Part shown: positions 1-9,856 of the stretch, in pieces | Layout: the number at the start of each line of letters is the position of its first letter | How positions within the stretch are numbered: the stretch's first letter is position 1 | Source of the DNA: Nitratidesulfovibrio sp. | Lineage (GTDB): Bacteria; Desulfobacterota; Desulfovibrionia; Desulfovibrionales; Desulfovibrionaceae | Reading direction: 5' to 3' | DNA length: 64,000 bases | NCBI RefSeq assembly: GCF_040373385.1 | Contig: NZ_JBDXXH010000003.1 | Coordinates: 124,001-188,000 of the forward strand | Program-made: the position numbers and the translations under genes | The notes under the pieces: model-generated | Databases searched by the model: none | What the model saw: only the letters and a program-made list of their open reading frames with translations | What the model was told of the DNA's origin: nothing

Positions 1-1766
1 GTGGCAGCGGTGATGGCCTTGATGTTCTTGCCGCCGGGGCCGATGATGATGCGGATGACGTCGGGGTTGACGAACACCTCGGCATGCTGCGGCGCGTACT
101 TGGACAGTTCCGTGCGGGGGGCTTCCAGCACCTTGGCCATTTCGGCCAGGATGTGCAGGCGCGCTTCGCGGGCCTGGGTCATGGCGCGGGCCATGACTTC
201 GGTGGGCAGGCCGGTGATCTTGATGTCCATCTGGACGGCGGTGATGCCTTCGGCAGTGCCCGCGATCTTGAAGTCCATGTCGCCGAGGGCGTCTTCATCG
301 CCAAGGATGTCGGTGAGCACCAGGTACTCGCCTTCTTCCTTGATCAGGCCCATGGCCACGCCGGCCACCGGGGCGGTGACGGGCACGCCCGCGTCCATCA
401 GCGAAAGGCTGCCGCCGCACACTGCGGCCATGGACGAGGAGCCGTTGGATTCCATGGTTTCCGCCACCACGCGCAGGGTGAAGGGGAAGGAATCGTCAAC
501 GGGCAGCACCGGCTTCAGCGCCTTTTCGGCAAGGGCGCCGTGGCCGATTTCGCGGCGGGACACGCGCGACATCTTCACTTCGCCCACCGAGTAGGCGGGG
601 AAGTTGTAGTGCAGCATGAATTTCTTGGTCACGTCGCCCACCAGCGAATCCATGCGCTGGCTGTCGGTGGAGCTGCCAAGGGTGGCCACCACCAGCGACT
701 TGGTTTCGCCGCGCGCGAACAGGGCGGAACCGTGGGCGCGGGGCAGGAGGCCCGCTTCGATGAGGATGGGGCGCACGGTCTTGGTGTCGCGACCGTCGAT
801 GCGGGTGCCTTCCTTCAGGATGCGGCGGCGCACCAGCACCTTTTCCAGGGCGCTCAGCATGTCGCCCACTTCGCGGCCAAGGTTGGCGTTCTCGGCCAGG
901 GCCGGATCGGCCAGCAGGGCTTCGAGCACTTTTTGCTTCACGGCCTTGCGGGCGTCCTTGCGGGCCATCTTTTCGGGGATGCGCAGGGCGGCGTCCAGTT
1001 CGGTGGTGGCCAGTTCGTCCACGCGGGCCTTCAGCTCGGTGTTTTCCACCGGGGGAGTCACGGCCATCTTGGCCTTGCCCACCAGTTCCACCAGCTTGAG
1101 CTGGGCGTCGATGAGGGGCTGGATTTCCTTGTGGGCCCATTCCAGGGCGGCCACGATGACGTCTTCGGGCACGAACTGGGCTTCGCCTTCCACCATCACC
1201 ACGGAGTCGCGCGAGGCGGCGATGACGATGGCGAGATCGCTGCCTTCCATTTCCTTCAGGGTGGGGTTCAGCACGAATTCGCCGTTCACACGGCCGATGC
1301 GCGCGCCCGCCACCGGGCCTTCGAAGGGAATGGGCGAAATGGACAGCGCGGCGGAGGCACCGGTAAGGGCCAGCACGTCGCTGTCGTTTTCCTGGTCGGC
1401 GGAGATGACGTTGGCGAGAATCTGCACTTCATCGCGGAAGCCCTTGGTGAACAGCGGGCGCACCGGGCGGTCGATGAGGCGCGAGACCAGGGTTTCGCGT
1501 TCGCTGGGGCGGCCGATTTCGCGGCGGAAGAAGCTGCCGGGGATGCGGCCAGCGGCGTACATCTTTTCGGAATAGTCCACGGTCAGCGGGAAAAAGCCCA
1601 TGTCGCGTTCCATGGGCTGGGTGCACGCGGTGACCAGCACCACGGTGCCGCCGCACTGCACCCAGACCGCGCCGTGCGCCTGATTGGCGAGACGGCCGGT
1701 CTCAAGGATGATTTCTTTTCCGCCGACCATGGCGGAGACGCGGGTAGCGTTGAAAACGCTCTGCAT
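1..1766 (-). CDS. pnp: Polyribonucleotide nucleotidyltransferase (PNPase), 3' end beyond window
   Basis: Phosphorolytic 3'-5' exoribonuclease of mRNA decay, cytoplasmic. About 588 codons are visible; the rest lies off the left edge. The N-terminus MQSVFNATRVSAMVGGKEII and the motif FFRREIGRPSERE mark the first RNase PH-like core. A helical linker follows, then the second core with GTRIDGRDTKTVRPI and FARGETKSLVVATLGS. The reading is cut in a KH domain whose GxxG loop (GPGGKNIK) can be seen. The ATG at 1766 follows an AGAGGA ribosome site. It lies 240 bases downstream of rpsO on the same strand, the classic rpsO-pnp pair. Identity is certain; only the C-terminal KH/S1 part is missing from view. 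Confidence 0.97.
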   Translation of the reverse strand, partial: MQSVFNATRVSAMVGGKEIILETGRLANQAHGAVWVQCGGTVVLVTACTQPMERDMGFFPLTVDYSEKMYAAGRIPGSFFRREIGRPSERETLVSRLIDRPVRPLFTKGFRDEVQILANVISADQENDSDVLALTGASAALSISPIPFEGPVAGARIGRVNGEFVLNPTLKEMEGSDLAIVIAASRDSVVMVEGEAQFVPEDVIVAALEWAHKEIQPLIDAQLKLVELVGKAKMAVTPPVENTELKARVDELATTELDAALRIPEKMARKDARKAVKQKVLEALLADPALAENANLGREVGDMLSALEKVLVRRRILKEGTRIDGRDTKTVRPILIEAGLLPRAHGSALFARGETKSLVVATLGSSTDSQRMDSLVGDVTKKFMLHYNFPAYSVGEVKMSRVSRREIGHGALAEKALKPVLPVDDSFPFTLRVVAETMESNGSSSMAAVCGGSLSLMDAGVPVTAPVAGVAMGLIKEEGEYLVLTDILGDEDALGDMDFKIAGTAEGITAVQMDIKITGLPTEVMARAMTQAREARLHILAEMAKVLEAPRTELSKYAPQHAEVFVNPDVIRIIIGPGGKNIKAITAA

Positions 1767-1962
1767 TGTTGCATTCCTCTTCGGTTCAGCGAAGGGGATT
1801 CCGGGGAGAAGACCATGGCGTGCGGACTTGACGTGCGGACCTGGCGTGACGGATTGCCGTCATGGCTTGTCCGGCGCCAGCGTATCGGCTGCCGCATGGC
1901 ACTCTTCCCGGACCCCCCTTCACGCTGCGTGTTGGGGGCGACTCGGCGCCCATGCGCATCGC

Positions 1963-1996
1963 GCGGGGCCCGCCGTCACGCGACGGCGAACCCCGC
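1963..1996 (-). promoter_or_regulatory. Strong hairpin between rpsO and pnp
   Basis: A two-part stem, GCGGGG...CCCCGC enclosing GCCGTC-acgc-GACGGC, starts about 10 bases past the rpsO stop and lies in the long pnp leader. It has no T tract, so it is a weak candidate for a terminator. Comparison with the E. coli rpsO-pnp leader suggests an RNA processing or PNPase autoregulation site. That role is inferred from position and structure only. Confidence 0.5.
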
Positions 1997-2006
1997 CGAT
2001 GGCGGA

Positions 2007-2276
2007 TTACTTTCTGAGGCCCAGCTTTTCGATCAGCGCACGGTAGCGCTGAACGTCCTTGGCCTTCAGGTACTTGAGGAGCTTGCGACGCTGACCGACC
2101 ATCTTCAGCAGGCCGGTGCGCGAGTGAAAGTCCTTCTTGTGAGCCTTGAAGTGCCCGGTGAGCTGTTCGATGCGGGCGGTGAGCAGCGCAACCTGCACTT
2201 CGGGCGAACCGGTGTCGCCTTCGTGCTTGGCGTGCACATCAATGATGCTCTTCTTCTGATCGACGTCCATGACCAC
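2007..2276 (-). CDS. rpsO: 30S ribosomal protein S15
   Basis: Small-subunit protein that binds 16S rRNA early in assembly of the platform. The 89-residue product has the family hallmark [19 protein letters not shown] and ends in the basic [12 protein letters not shown] tail; length is normal. The start is probably the GTG at 2276, seven bases after a GGAGGA ribosome site. An ATG two codons further in (2270) would sit 13 bases from it and is the alternative. It is flanked by truB and pnp in the usual order. Confidence 0.97.
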   Translation of the reverse strand: MVMDVDQKKSIIDVHAKHEGDTGSPEVQVALLTARIEQLTGHFKAHKKDFHSRTGLLKMVGQRRKLLKYLKAKDVQRYRALIEKLGLRK

Positions 2277-2298
2277 AGCTGTATCCTCCAGGTGGATG

Positions 2299-3225
2299 TT
2301 ACTGGCTCCACAGTCCCCGAAGCACGGTCCAGACCGGCTGCGCGTTCACGATGCGCGTCTCGGCCAGGGCCACGGGCGTGTCGTCCGGAGCGAGCATGAT
2401 GGCCTTCAATCCTTCCGCGAATGGCAGTTCCGCCATGGCTTCGGGAATGTACGGCACGGTCATTCCGTTGCGCACCCCGGCTTCCTGCGCCGCGCTGATG
2501 CGCAGCTTGGGCCAGTGGGGCAGGGCACGCGTGACGGGTATGACCCGCTCCGGCAACCGCTCGGGCTCGGCGAGCACGGCATCAAGCTCGTGCGCCTCGT
2601 CAATACCGAACGGGTGACTGTACTCCCGGGTCAGTTCCGTAAGCATGGCGCCGCACCCTAAACGCATCCCCAAGCTGTGGGCCAGGGACCGTATGTAGGT
2701 GCCGGAACTGCACGTTACCCGGAAGGTCGCGGACGGCAGGTCGCACGATACGACCTGTGCCCGCGAAATTTCGACGGTCTTCGTCTTTACCGGCGTCTCG
2801 CGCCCGGCACGGGACAGCTTGTAAAGGGGCTGCCCCTGGTGCTTGGCGGCGGAGTAAGGCGGCACTTCCTGTTCGGTGCTGCCCAGCCAGTTTTCCACCT
2901 CGCGCCGGATGTCGTCCGGGGTCACGTGGTCGTACGGGGCGGTGGCCGTCACGCTGCCTTCCGCGTCCCACGTGTCGGTGGTGGTACCAAGGCGAAGGGT
3001 GCCAAGGTACACCTTTTCGCCGTCGGCCATCAGGTGGCCGGAAATCTTTGTGGCGTGCCCCAACAGCACAAGGAGCACCCCCCTCGCCATGGGGTCGAGG
3101 GTGCCCGCGTGTCCGATCTTTTTCTGGCCAAGCCGCTTCACCCTGGCGATGCACTGGGCCGAGGTGGGGCCCTGGGGCTTGTTCAGCACCAGAAGGCCAT
3201 GCTGCTGCTCTGGCAGGACAGCCAT
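2299..3225 (-). CDS. truB: tRNA pseudouridine(55) synthase
   Basis: Makes the pseudouridine at position 55 in the T-loop of tRNAs. The 308-residue protein shows the N-terminal [20 protein letters not shown] and the catalytic-aspartate motif [16 protein letters not shown], then [12 protein letters not shown], all typical of TruB. A short C-terminal domain follows. The ATG at 3225 comes a few bases after the stop of the DHH gene, so the two are probably translated from one message. Length and motifs are ordinary. Confidence 0.96.
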   Translation of the reverse strand: MAVLPEQQHGLLVLNKPQGPTSAQCIARVKRLGQKKIGHAGTLDPMARGVLLVLLGHATKISGHLMADGEKVYLGTLRLGTTTDTWDAEGSVTATAPYDHVTPDDIRREVENWLGSTEQEVPPYSAAKHQGQPLYKLSRAGRETPVKTKTVEISRAQVVSCDLPSATFRVTCSSGTYIRSLAHSLGMRLGCGAMLTELTREYSHPFGIDEAHELDAVLAEPERLPERVIPVTRALPHWPKLRISAAQEAGVRNGMTVPYIPEAMAELPFAEGLKAIMLAPDDTPVALAETRIVNAQPVWTVLRGLWSQ

Positions 3226-3230
3226 ATACC

Positions 3231-4223
3231 TTATGCCTCTTTGCCGCAGGGTGCAAGCTGCGCGGGAATGGCCGCCAGCACGGCCCGCGCGGCCTCGTGC
3301 GGCTGCATGTCCAGTTCCGCCCCGGCGGCATTGCGGTGGCCGCCGCCGCCGAAGGACGCCGCCACCACGCGCACATCATCGGTGCCACTGGAGCGCAGGC
3401 TGATCTTGCTGCGGCCCGCGCCGTCGCCGCGCACCATCAGCGATACCCGCACCCCGGCAAGGCGCCGCAATTGAGAGGCGTAGCCTTCCAGATCGTCCTT
3501 GTCGGCCCCGTGCAGCGCGAACATGTCGTCGGTGATCACTGACACCGCCACCGCGCCGCCGCAGTGCAGTTCTATGCCCTGCATCAACGCGCCCCACAGC
3601 CGCATGCGGCCGATGGACCAGTTGTTTTCCAGCCGGTCGTGGAACAGGCCGGGCGCAAGCCCCAGCCGCACGATTTCCGCCGCCAGTTCCAGCAGTTCGC
3701 CGCTGGTGCTGCCGTAGCAGAAGTTGCCGGTGTCCGTGCAGATGCCAAGGTACACCGCCTCGCCCAGCGGGCCGGAAAGCGGCACGCCCAGTTCGCGTGC
3801 CAGCATGCCCGCCATCTGGCAGGTGGCCGCCAGGTGCGGCTCCACCCAGTTGCCCACCGTGCCGAACATGGGATTGCCGAGGTGATGGTCGATGTTCACG
3901 CTGCGCAGTTCCGGCAACCTTCCCTGCAGGTCGCCGCCCACGCGGTGCGCGTCGCCGCAGTCCAGAATCACCGCCAGGCGCGGGGTGAAGCCTTCCAGTT
4001 CCGCCCAGGTGCGGGCAACCGGGCCGCCCATGTCCACCCAGCCATACTGCTGCGGCACCCCGCTGGTGTTGTACAGCCGGAACCGCTTGCCAAGCGCGCG
4101 CAACATGTGCGCCACCGCCGCCATGGACCCCACGGCGTCGCCGTCCGGGTTGGCGTGGCTGGCCACAAGGATGTCGTCCTCTGCACGGAGGATGGCTGCG
4201 ATGCTTGCTGCGGTATCTGTCAT
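3231..4223 (-). CDS. DHH/DHHA1 phosphoesterase, NrnA-like nano-RNase / pAp phosphatase
   Basis: Member of the family that degrades very short RNAs and often dephosphorylates pAp. The 330-residue protein carries ASHANPDGDAVGS (first metal site), AVILDCGD, the DHH triad in SVNIDHHLGN, GICTDTGNF, and the C-terminal DHHA1 signature SFGGGGHRNAAGAEL. The start is the ATG at 4223 behind AGGAA. The frame stays open upstream, but that stretch (Arg/Pro/Gly, no family similarity) looks non-coding. It sits in the usual place before truB. The substrate is inferred from the family; the gene could be named nrnA. Confidence 0.92.
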   Translation of the reverse strand: MTDTAASIAAILRAEDDILVASHANPDGDAVGSMAAVAHMLRALGKRFRLYNTSGVPQQYGWVDMGGPVARTWAELEGFTPRLAVILDCGDAHRVGGDLQGRLPELRSVNIDHHLGNPMFGTVGNWVEPHLAATCQMAGMLARELGVPLSGPLGEAVYLGICTDTGNFCYGSTSGELLELAAEIVRLGLAPGLFHDRLENNWSIGRMRLWGALMQGIELHCGGAVAVSVITDDMFALHGADKDDLEGYASQLRRLAGVRVSLMVRGDGAGRSKISLRSSGTDDVRVVAASFGGGGHRNAAGAELDMQPHEAARAVLAAIPAQLAPCGKEA

Positions 4224-4361
4224 GGTGGGGTTCCTGCGGGGGGCGTTTTCAGGGGAAGAGCCGGGGAGGGGACCTTTTGCGGCAGCCGTCATGTAAGCGC
4301 TTGCGCGAACATTACGGAGGGCGTCCGCAGAGCGTGAAAGGGTCTCCCTCCCCGGCCCCCT

Positions 4362-4387
4362 CCCCCCCAAACTTTTCAAAGGGGGGG
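4362..4387. repeat. C7/G7 inverted repeat in the DUF503-DHH spacer
   Basis: Seven C, a 12-base AT-rich loop, then seven G, within the 321-base gap between DUF503 and the DHH gene. Together with the palindromic element at 4420-4544 it fills most of this gap, which has no gene. It may pair in the mRNA ahead of the DHH gene; no other function can be read from it. Confidence 0.5.
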
Positions 4388-4419
4388 CGACGTTGCCCCA
4401 GCGGGGGCACCTGTCTTTA

Positions 4420-4544
4420 GCGCGGCGGGATTTTCGTTTGCTGGCAAGGAAAACAAGACAGCCGGGAGGGAACGTACTCTTTGGTACGTGACCGATCCGG
4501 GTGGCGACGTTTGACGCAGCCAGCAGGCGAAGGGCCCGTCGCGC
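4420..4544 (-). repeat. Stop-proximal palindromic element, copy 1 (after DUF503)
   Basis: Read on the minus strand it begins at the first base after the DUF503 stop with GCGCGACGGG and ends with CCCGCCGCGC, which pairs with it. Inner arms (CTGCTGGC / GCCAGCA) also pair. The core GGTCACGTACCAAAGAGTAC matches the other copies, and the right arm TTGTTTTCCTTGCCA is nearly identical to copy 3. It occupies the place where rbfA is often found in related operons. Confidence 0.8.
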
Positions 4545-4835
4545 CTATTCGGCGGCGAAAAATTCTATGTCGCTATACACCATCTCTTCGGGGCACACCG
4601 CTTCCATCATGGCCAGGCACTTGTCGAGCCGACTTTGCAGGTGCCGCTCGCTGTTGCTTACCGAAACCACGGCCAGCGACAGCCGGGTCAGGGAATCCTG
4701 GTTGCGCACCTCGGCGATGGACACGTTGAAGGTGTTGCGGACCTTCGTCTTCAGGCTGCTGGCGATGCGCCGCTTCCCTTTCAGGGAATCGTTGCCGTGC
4801 AACTCGAATTCCACCGTGAGCACGCCGATGATCAT
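4545..4835 (-). CDS. DUF503 (YlxP-like) family protein
   Basis: A 96-residue protein of the small conserved family often found beside infB and rbfA. MIIGVLTVEFELHGNDSLKGKRRI is the typical start, and the SLKGKRR turn is the best-conserved segment. The role is not firmly known; its neighbours suggest ribosome maturation. The ATG at 4835 has no clear Shine-Dalgarno sequence. It follows infB after 123 bases and is followed directly by a palindromic element rather than by rbfA. Confidence 0.88.
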   Translation of the reverse strand: MIIGVLTVEFELHGNDSLKGKRRIASSLKTKVRNTFNVSIAEVRNQDSLTRLSLAVVSVSNSERHLQSRLDKCLAMMEAVCPEEMVYSDIEFFAAE

Positions 4836-4958
4836 GGGGGTGCCGCGCCGCGTGGCGCATCGTTGACAAATCCTGCGGGCAAATCCCGCGCCGGTAAATC
4901 GGCAGGGCAGGAGGCTTGCGCCCCCTGCCCGCCGAAGGCATTCGTGGTCTGTCTATCC

Positions 4959-7900
4959 TTACAGCGTGGCGGCTTCTTCGACCATCTCGAAGGCTTCGAT
5001 GATGTCGCCTATCTTGATGTCGTTGAAGTTTTCAAGGCCAACACCGCATTCGTAGCCCTTCATGACTTCCTTCATGTCGTCCTTGAAGCGCTTGAGGGAC
5101 GTGATCTTGCCGGTGTAGACCACCACGCCGTCGCGCAGCAGGCGAACCCCTGCGTTGCGGGTGATCTTGCCGTCGGCAACATGGCAGCCCGCGATGGTGC
5201 CCACCTTGGGCACGCTGAAGGTCTGCCGCACTTCCACCTGACCCAGGTACACTTCGCGCTGCACCGGGGCGAGCATGCCTTCCATGGCATTCTTCACTTC
5301 ATCCACAAGCTTGTAGATGATGTCGTAGAAGCGGATGTCCACGTTCTCCTGCTCGGCGATGTCCTTGACCTTGGCGGTCGGACGGACGTTGAAGCCGATG
5401 ATGATGGCGTCGGAGGCCGATGCCAGCAGGATGTCGGATTCGGAGATGGCCCCGGCACCGCCATGGATGATGTTGATGCGTACCTTTTCGGTGCTGAGCT
5501 TGCGCAGCGCTTCGGAAATGGCTTCCAGCGAGCCCTGCACGTCGGCCTTGACGACAAGGTTGAGCACCAAGGCTTCCTGGTCGTCGACGCGGCGGGACAG
5601 GAACGTTTCCAGGGTAACCTTGGATTCGCGGGCCAGTTCCTTTTCGCGCTGCTTCACGGCGCGGGTTTCCGCGATGCGGCGGGCGAGCTTTTCGTCCGTC
5701 ACGCACACGAATTCCTCGCCCGCTTCGGGCACGCCCTCGAAGCCCTGCACTTCCACCGGCATGGCGGGGCCGGCTTCCTTTACCTTCTTGCCCTGGTCGT
5801 TGAACATGGCGCGCACGCGGCCGCTGAACACGCCGCACACGAAGGTGTCGCCCTGGCGCAGGGTGCCTTCCTGGATCAGTACGGTGGCCACGGGGCCACG
5901 GCCCTTGTCCAGCTTGGCTTCCACGATGTGGCCACGGGCGGGCTTGTCGGGGTTGGCCTTCAGCTCAAGGATTTCGGCCTGCAAGGCCAGCAGTTCCAGC
6001 AGTTCGTCAAGGCCCTGGCGGGTCTTGGCCGACACATGGCTGAACACGGTATCGCCGCCCCAGGCTTCGGACACCAGGCCCAGCTCCGACAGTTCGCGCT
6101 GCACGCGGTCGGGGTTGGCGCCTTCCTTGTCCATCTTGTTGACGGCGACCATGATGGGCACGCCAGCGGCCTTGGAGTGGTTCACCGCTTCGCGGGTCTG
6201 CTCCATGACGCCGTCGTCGGCGGCCACCACGAGCACGACGATGTCGGTCACCTGCGCGCCACGGGCACGCATGGCGGTGAACGCTTCGTGGCCGGGCGTG
6301 TCAAGGAACACGATCTCACCCTTCTTGGTGGTCACGTGGTACGCGCCGATGTGCTGGGTGATGCCGCCCGCTTCGCCCATGGTAACGTTGGTCTTGCGGA
6401 TGGCGTCGAGCAGCGAGGTCTTGCCGTGGTCGACGTGGCCCATGATGGTGACCACGGGCGGCCGATGCTGCAAGGTTTCGGGCGCGTCTTCTTCCTTGGG
6501 GATCAGGTAGTCGTCTTCCGAGAAGCCCACCTTTTCCACTTCGTAGCCGAATTCCGAGGCCACCAGGGTGGCGGTTTCGATGTCCAGCGACTGGTTGATG
6601 GTCGCCATGACGCCGAGACCGAACAGCACCTTGATGATTTCGGTGGACTTCAGACCCATCTGGTGGGCCATGTCGGCCACGCGGATGGCTTCCTCGACCT
6701 TGATCTTGCGCTTGGCGGCCTTCAGCGGCTGGGTGGCGGTGGCGGGCTTCATGTCGCGGCCCTTGCGCCCCTTGCCGCGGCGGGAACCGCCACGCGGGAA
6801 ATCGTCGTCCTCGCGGCCACGCGGAGCGCGGTCGGCACCGGCCTGGAAGTCCACCGTGCGGCGGCCCTTCAGGCGCTTCTTCTTGCTCTGGCCTTCGTCG
6901 CCGCCAGCCGGGGGCTGGCCGGCGCCGGGCGCACCCGGGCCACCGGGACCCGCCGGGCGGGGACCGTAGCCGGGGCCACCAGGCCCACCGGGACGAGGAC
7001 CGCCGGGACCACCCGGACGGTAGCCGCCGGGGCCGCCGGGGCCGCCAGGACCACCGGGGCGGGGGCCATAGCCGGGCCGATCGCCACCGGGACCACCGGG
7101 GCGGGGCGCATAGCCGGGCCTGTCGCCGCCGGGACCACCGGGACGGGGAGCGTAACCGGGCCTGTCGCCACCGGGACCGCCGGGGCCACCAGGACGGGGG
7201 GCATACCCCTGCCGGTCACCACCGTAAGCGGGACGGTCGCCACCGGGGCCGCCGGGGCCGCCGGAGCGGGGCTGGTAGCCCTGCCGGTCGCCGTAGGCGG
7301 GGCGATCACCCTGGCCGCCTTCACGCGGCGGGTACGGGCGCGGCGCAGGGGCCGAAGGATCGGGACGGGAAATGACGCGGACCTGCGGCCCGGGCACGTC
7401 GGGCGTGCGCTTCTTTTTCCTGCGGCGGTTGCCGTCGGCGTCGTCCTCGTCGCCGTCCACGCCTTCACCGCGCGGGGCGGCGTCGGCTGCCACGGGGGGC
7501 AGGATGGACGGCTGGGGGGTGGCGTCGGGCATGGCCGAAGCATCGGGCCGGGCCGGGCGGATGATGCGCGCGTTGGGAGCGGCGGGCTTTTCGGCCTTGG
7601 GCTCGGCGGCCTTGTCTGCCCCGGTGGGCACGGAGGCTGCCGGGGCGGCTTCTGCCGTGGCTTCGGCGGGCTTGTCCGCTCCAACGGGTCCGGCGGCCAC
7701 GGGCGCAGCCTGGGGTGCCGGGGCAGCCTGCACGGGCTCTGCCGGTGCCTCTGCGACCGGTGCGGGCTCGTCGTGGCGGCGAATGATGCGCGCGGCGGGC
7801 GCGGCAGCACGTGCCTCGGGCGCCGCGGGGGCTTCGGCGCGGGCGGCACGGGTGGGCCGTTCGTCAGTCGCGGGCGGCGCGGGCGGCACGGGCGCTTCGG

Positions 7901-8222
7901 CCCTGGCGGCCACGGGGGCACCGGCATCGGCGGTCTCGGCTTCGCGCTCATCGGCACCACGACGCGCGGGGGCTTCGCCCTCTTCGCCGTCGCGGCGTCT
8001 GCGGCGCACGATGACGCCGGGCTGCACCACCTTGCGGTCAACGCCCGCTTCGGCGGTCTGGCCCTGATGGCGTTCGCGTACGCGGGTGACCTCGTCGGCG
8101 GTGAGCGTGGTCATCACGCTCTTGGCCGGTATGTCGAGATCACGCAGCGTGTGGAGCAGATCTTTGGTGGACACGCCCAGCTCCGTGGACAGGTCCTTCA
8201 CCCTGGTCTTGTCGTCGGTCAT
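4959..8222 (-). CDS. infB: Translation initiation factor IF-2
   Basis: GTPase that brings initiator fMet-tRNA to the 30S subunit. The 1087-residue protein has an IF2-N module at about residues 5-55 ([18 protein letters not shown]). An Ala/Pro/Glu-rich stretch follows, then a Gly/Pro/Arg-rich repeat region at about 294-430 ([16 protein letters not shown] units). A second IF2-N lies near 510. The G domain has GHVDHGKT near 594, DTPGHEA near 641 and NKMD near 694; beta-barrel domains follow to the end. It is long for the family (E. coli 890) because of the repeat linker. The ATG at 8222 follows AAGGGGG and overlaps the ylxR stop as ATGA. Confidence 0.97.
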   Translation of the reverse strand: MTDDKTRVKDLSTELGVSTKDLLHTLRDLDIPAKSVMTTLTADEVTRVRERHQGQTAEAGVDRKVVQPGVIVRRRRRDGEEGEAPARRGADEREAETADAGAPVAARAEAPVPPAPPATDERPTRAARAEAPAAPEARAAAPAARIIRRHDEPAPVAEAPAEPVQAAPAPQAAPVAAGPVGADKPAEATAEAAPAASVPTGADKAAEPKAEKPAAPNARIIRPARPDASAMPDATPQPSILPPVAADAAPRGEGVDGDEDDADGNRRRKKKRTPDVPGPQVRVISRPDPSAPAPRPYPPREGGQGDRPAYGDRQGYQPRSGGPGGPGGDRPAYGGDRQGYAPRPGGPGGPGGDRPGYAPRPGGPGGDRPGYAPRPGGPGGDRPGYGPRPGGPGGPGGPGGYRPGGPGGPRPGGPGGPGYGPRPAGPGGPGAPGAGQPPAGGDEGQSKKKRLKGRRTVDFQAGADRAPRGREDDDFPRGGSRRGKGRKGRDMKPATATQPLKAAKRKIKVEEAIRVADMAHQMGLKSTEIIKVLFGLGVMATINQSLDIETATLVASEFGYEVEKVGFSEDDYLIPKEEDAPETLQHRPPVVTIMGHVDHGKTSLLDAIRKTNVTMGEAGGITQHIGAYHVTTKKGEIVFLDTPGHEAFTAMRARGAQVTDIVVLVVAADDGVMEQTREAVNHSKAAGVPIMVAVNKMDKEGANPDRVQRELSELGLVSEAWGGDTVFSHVSAKTRQGLDELLELLALQAEILELKANPDKPARGHIVEAKLDKGRGPVATVLIQEGTLRQGDTFVCGVFSGRVRAMFNDQGKKVKEAGPAMPVEVQGFEGVPEAGEEFVCVTDEKLARRIAETRAVKQREKELARESKVTLETFLSRRVDDQEALVLNLVVKADVQGSLEAISEALRKLSTEKVRINIIHGGAGAISESDILLASASDAIIIGFNVRPTAKVKDIAEQENVDIRFYDIIYKLVDEVKNAMEGMLAPVQREVYLGQVEVRQTFSVPKVGTIAGCHVADGKITRNAGVRLLRDGVVVYTGKITSLKRFKDDMKEVMKGYECGVGLENFNDIKIGDIIEAFEMVEEAATL

Positions 8223-8470
8223 TCCTGAACCCCCTTGCGCTTCCTTCGCCAGCCTCCGAACTTCCGGAATCGCTCCCGGCATTCGGGGCTTTCGCATACG
8301 TAGAACCCGCGTCCAGGCAGTATCTGCCTTTCATCCGGAACGGGGCTTACCCCCGCCCCGGCGGTGTCCGTCGGGGGGACGTACCGCAGAAGCTCGCGCT
8401 TTGCAAAGCGGCGCCTGCATATGACGCAGGTGCGTAATGGTATGTGCTTCCCGCGGATGGCGTCATCCAT
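8219..8470 (-). CDS. YlxR (DUF448) family RNA-binding protein
   Basis: Small basic protein of 83 residues encoded between nusA and infB, the usual site of ylxR. The family motif is visible as [21 protein letters not shown], followed by [18 protein letters not shown]. The C-terminus is very basic ([10 protein letters not shown]). The chosen start is the ATG at 8470, eight bases after the nusA stop; upstream in-frame sequence is nusA shadow. It overlaps infB by four bases, so the two are translationally coupled. The family is thought to bind RNA or RNase P; no role can be assigned here. Confidence 0.9.
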   Translation of the reverse strand: MDDAIRGKHIPLRTCVICRRRFAKRELLRYVPPTDTAGAGVSPVPDERQILPGRGFYVCESPECRERFRKFGGWRRKRKGVQE

Positions 8471-8477
8471 CCGCGTA

Positions 8478-9833
8478 CTATTCTTTCGCTTCGGCTTCGG
8501 TTCCTTCGCCCTGGTCCTGTGCGGATTCCTGCACGGTGTCCTGCGGGGTCTCGGGGGCGGCTTCCGCCTCCGGCCCGGCTTCCGCGTCGGCCTCGTCCTG
8601 CACCTGGGGCGCAAGGAAGTTGATGGCCGCGCGCAGGTCCGCGATCTTGCCGGGCGCAAGGCCCAGCGCCGAGGAAAGTTCCTCGTCGTCGGCCTCGCGC
8701 AGGCGTTCGATGGACTGGAACCCTGCCGCGATGAACTGTTCGATGGAGATTTCGGCGACGCTGGCGATCTGTTCGAGCCCGCGTCCGATGGCGTTGGCCT
8801 CGTTGTAGCGGGTTTCGGTGTAGATATCTATCTTCCAGCCCAGCAGCTTCGCGGCCAGCTTCACGTTCTGGCCCTTGCGGCCGATGGCGTTGGTAAGCTG
8901 GTCGTCCGGCACGATGACTTCGAGCAGGTTCTCTTCCTCGTCCACCACGATGCGAGAAATCACCGCGGGCGACAGGGCATTGCGGGCGTAGGTGGCGATG
9001 TCCGGGCTCCAGACCACGATGTCGATGCGCTCGCCGCGCATTTCCTGCACGATGTTCTGGATGCGCGAACCGCGAATGCCGACGCACGCGCCCACCGGAT
9101 CCACGTCGCGGTCGCGCGACATGACGGCGGCCTTGGCGCGGCTGCCGGGGTCGCGGGAAACGCCCATGATCTGCACGGTGCCGTCGTCCACCTCGGGCAC
9201 TTCACGGCGGAACAGGGCCGCCATGTAGTCGCGGTGCGCGCGGGAAACGATGACCTGCGGGCCGCGTCCTTCCTTGCGCACGTCGATGAGGATGGCCTGC
9301 ACCCGGTCGCCGCGCTTGTAATGTTCGCGCGGGATCTGTTCTTCCTTGGGCAGCAGCGCTTCGGTGCGGCCAAGGTTGATGATCCACCCGGCCTTGTCGC
9401 GGCGCTGGATGATGCCGCTGACAATCTCGCCCCGGCGGTCCTTGTATTCCTCGTAGATGATCTCCTGCTCTGCGTCGCGCATGCGCTGGATGATCACCTG
9501 CTTGGCCGACTGGGCGGCGATGCGGCCAAGATCCTCGATCTTCACGCGAAAGCCCATTTCGTCGTCCAGCTGTACGCTGGGGTCGTGGGCGCGCGCGTCC
9601 TCGAGCGAAATTTCGCTGTTGGGGTTCTCGACCTTCGTCACGACGATCTTGAACTGATAGACGTCGATTTCGCCGGTCTCGTCATTGTAGCTGACTTCGG
9701 CGTCCATCTCGTCGCCGAACTTGCGGGCCACGGAGGTGCGGACGGCTTCCTCCAGGGTGTCGATCAGCATGTCGCGGTCAAGGCCCTTGTCCTTGCTGAT
9801 CTGGTCGATGGCCTTCTTGAGTTCCAGGCTCAT
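8478..9833 (-). CDS. nusA: Transcription termination/antitermination factor NusA
   Basis: RNA polymerase-binding factor that modulates pausing, termination and antitermination. The 451-residue protein starts MSLELKKAIDQISKDKGLD. It has the polymerase-binding N-terminal domain, an S1 domain, two KH domains (GACVGIRGSRIQNIVQEM, then AIGRKGQNVKLAAKLLGW) and a C-terminal helical repeat. It ends in an acidic Glu/Ala/Gln tail of about 45 residues. The ATG at 9833 has an excellent GGAGGAG ribosome site. Second gene of the operon, after rimP; NusA may act on the hairpins in the leader of its own operon. Confidence 0.97.
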   Translation of the reverse strand: MSLELKKAIDQISKDKGLDRDMLIDTLEEAVRTSVARKFGDEMDAEVSYNDETGEIDVYQFKIVVTKVENPNSEISLEDARAHDPSVQLDDEMGFRVKIEDLGRIAAQSAKQVIIQRMRDAEQEIIYEEYKDRRGEIVSGIIQRRDKAGWIINLGRTEALLPKEEQIPREHYKRGDRVQAILIDVRKEGRGPQVIVSRAHRDYMAALFRREVPEVDDGTVQIMGVSRDPGSRAKAAVMSRDRDVDPVGACVGIRGSRIQNIVQEMRGERIDIVVWSPDIATYARNALSPAVISRIVVDEEENLLEVIVPDDQLTNAIGRKGQNVKLAAKLLGWKIDIYTETRYNEANAIGRGLEQIASVAEISIEQFIAAGFQSIERLREADDEELSSALGLAPGKIADLRAAINFLAPQVQDEADAEAGPEAEAAPETPQDTVQESAQDQGEGTEAEAKE

Positions 9834-9856
9834 GGGTACTCCTCCGGATCGGTGGC

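Noticed and set aside
84..2399. 771-codon plus-strand open frame opposite pnp
   Set aside because: Very His/Gly-rich, and opposite a real gene; typical antisense frame of high-GC coding DNA with third-position bias. Same for the long plus-strand frame at 4635-8228 opposite infB and the minus-strand frame at 19147-23064.
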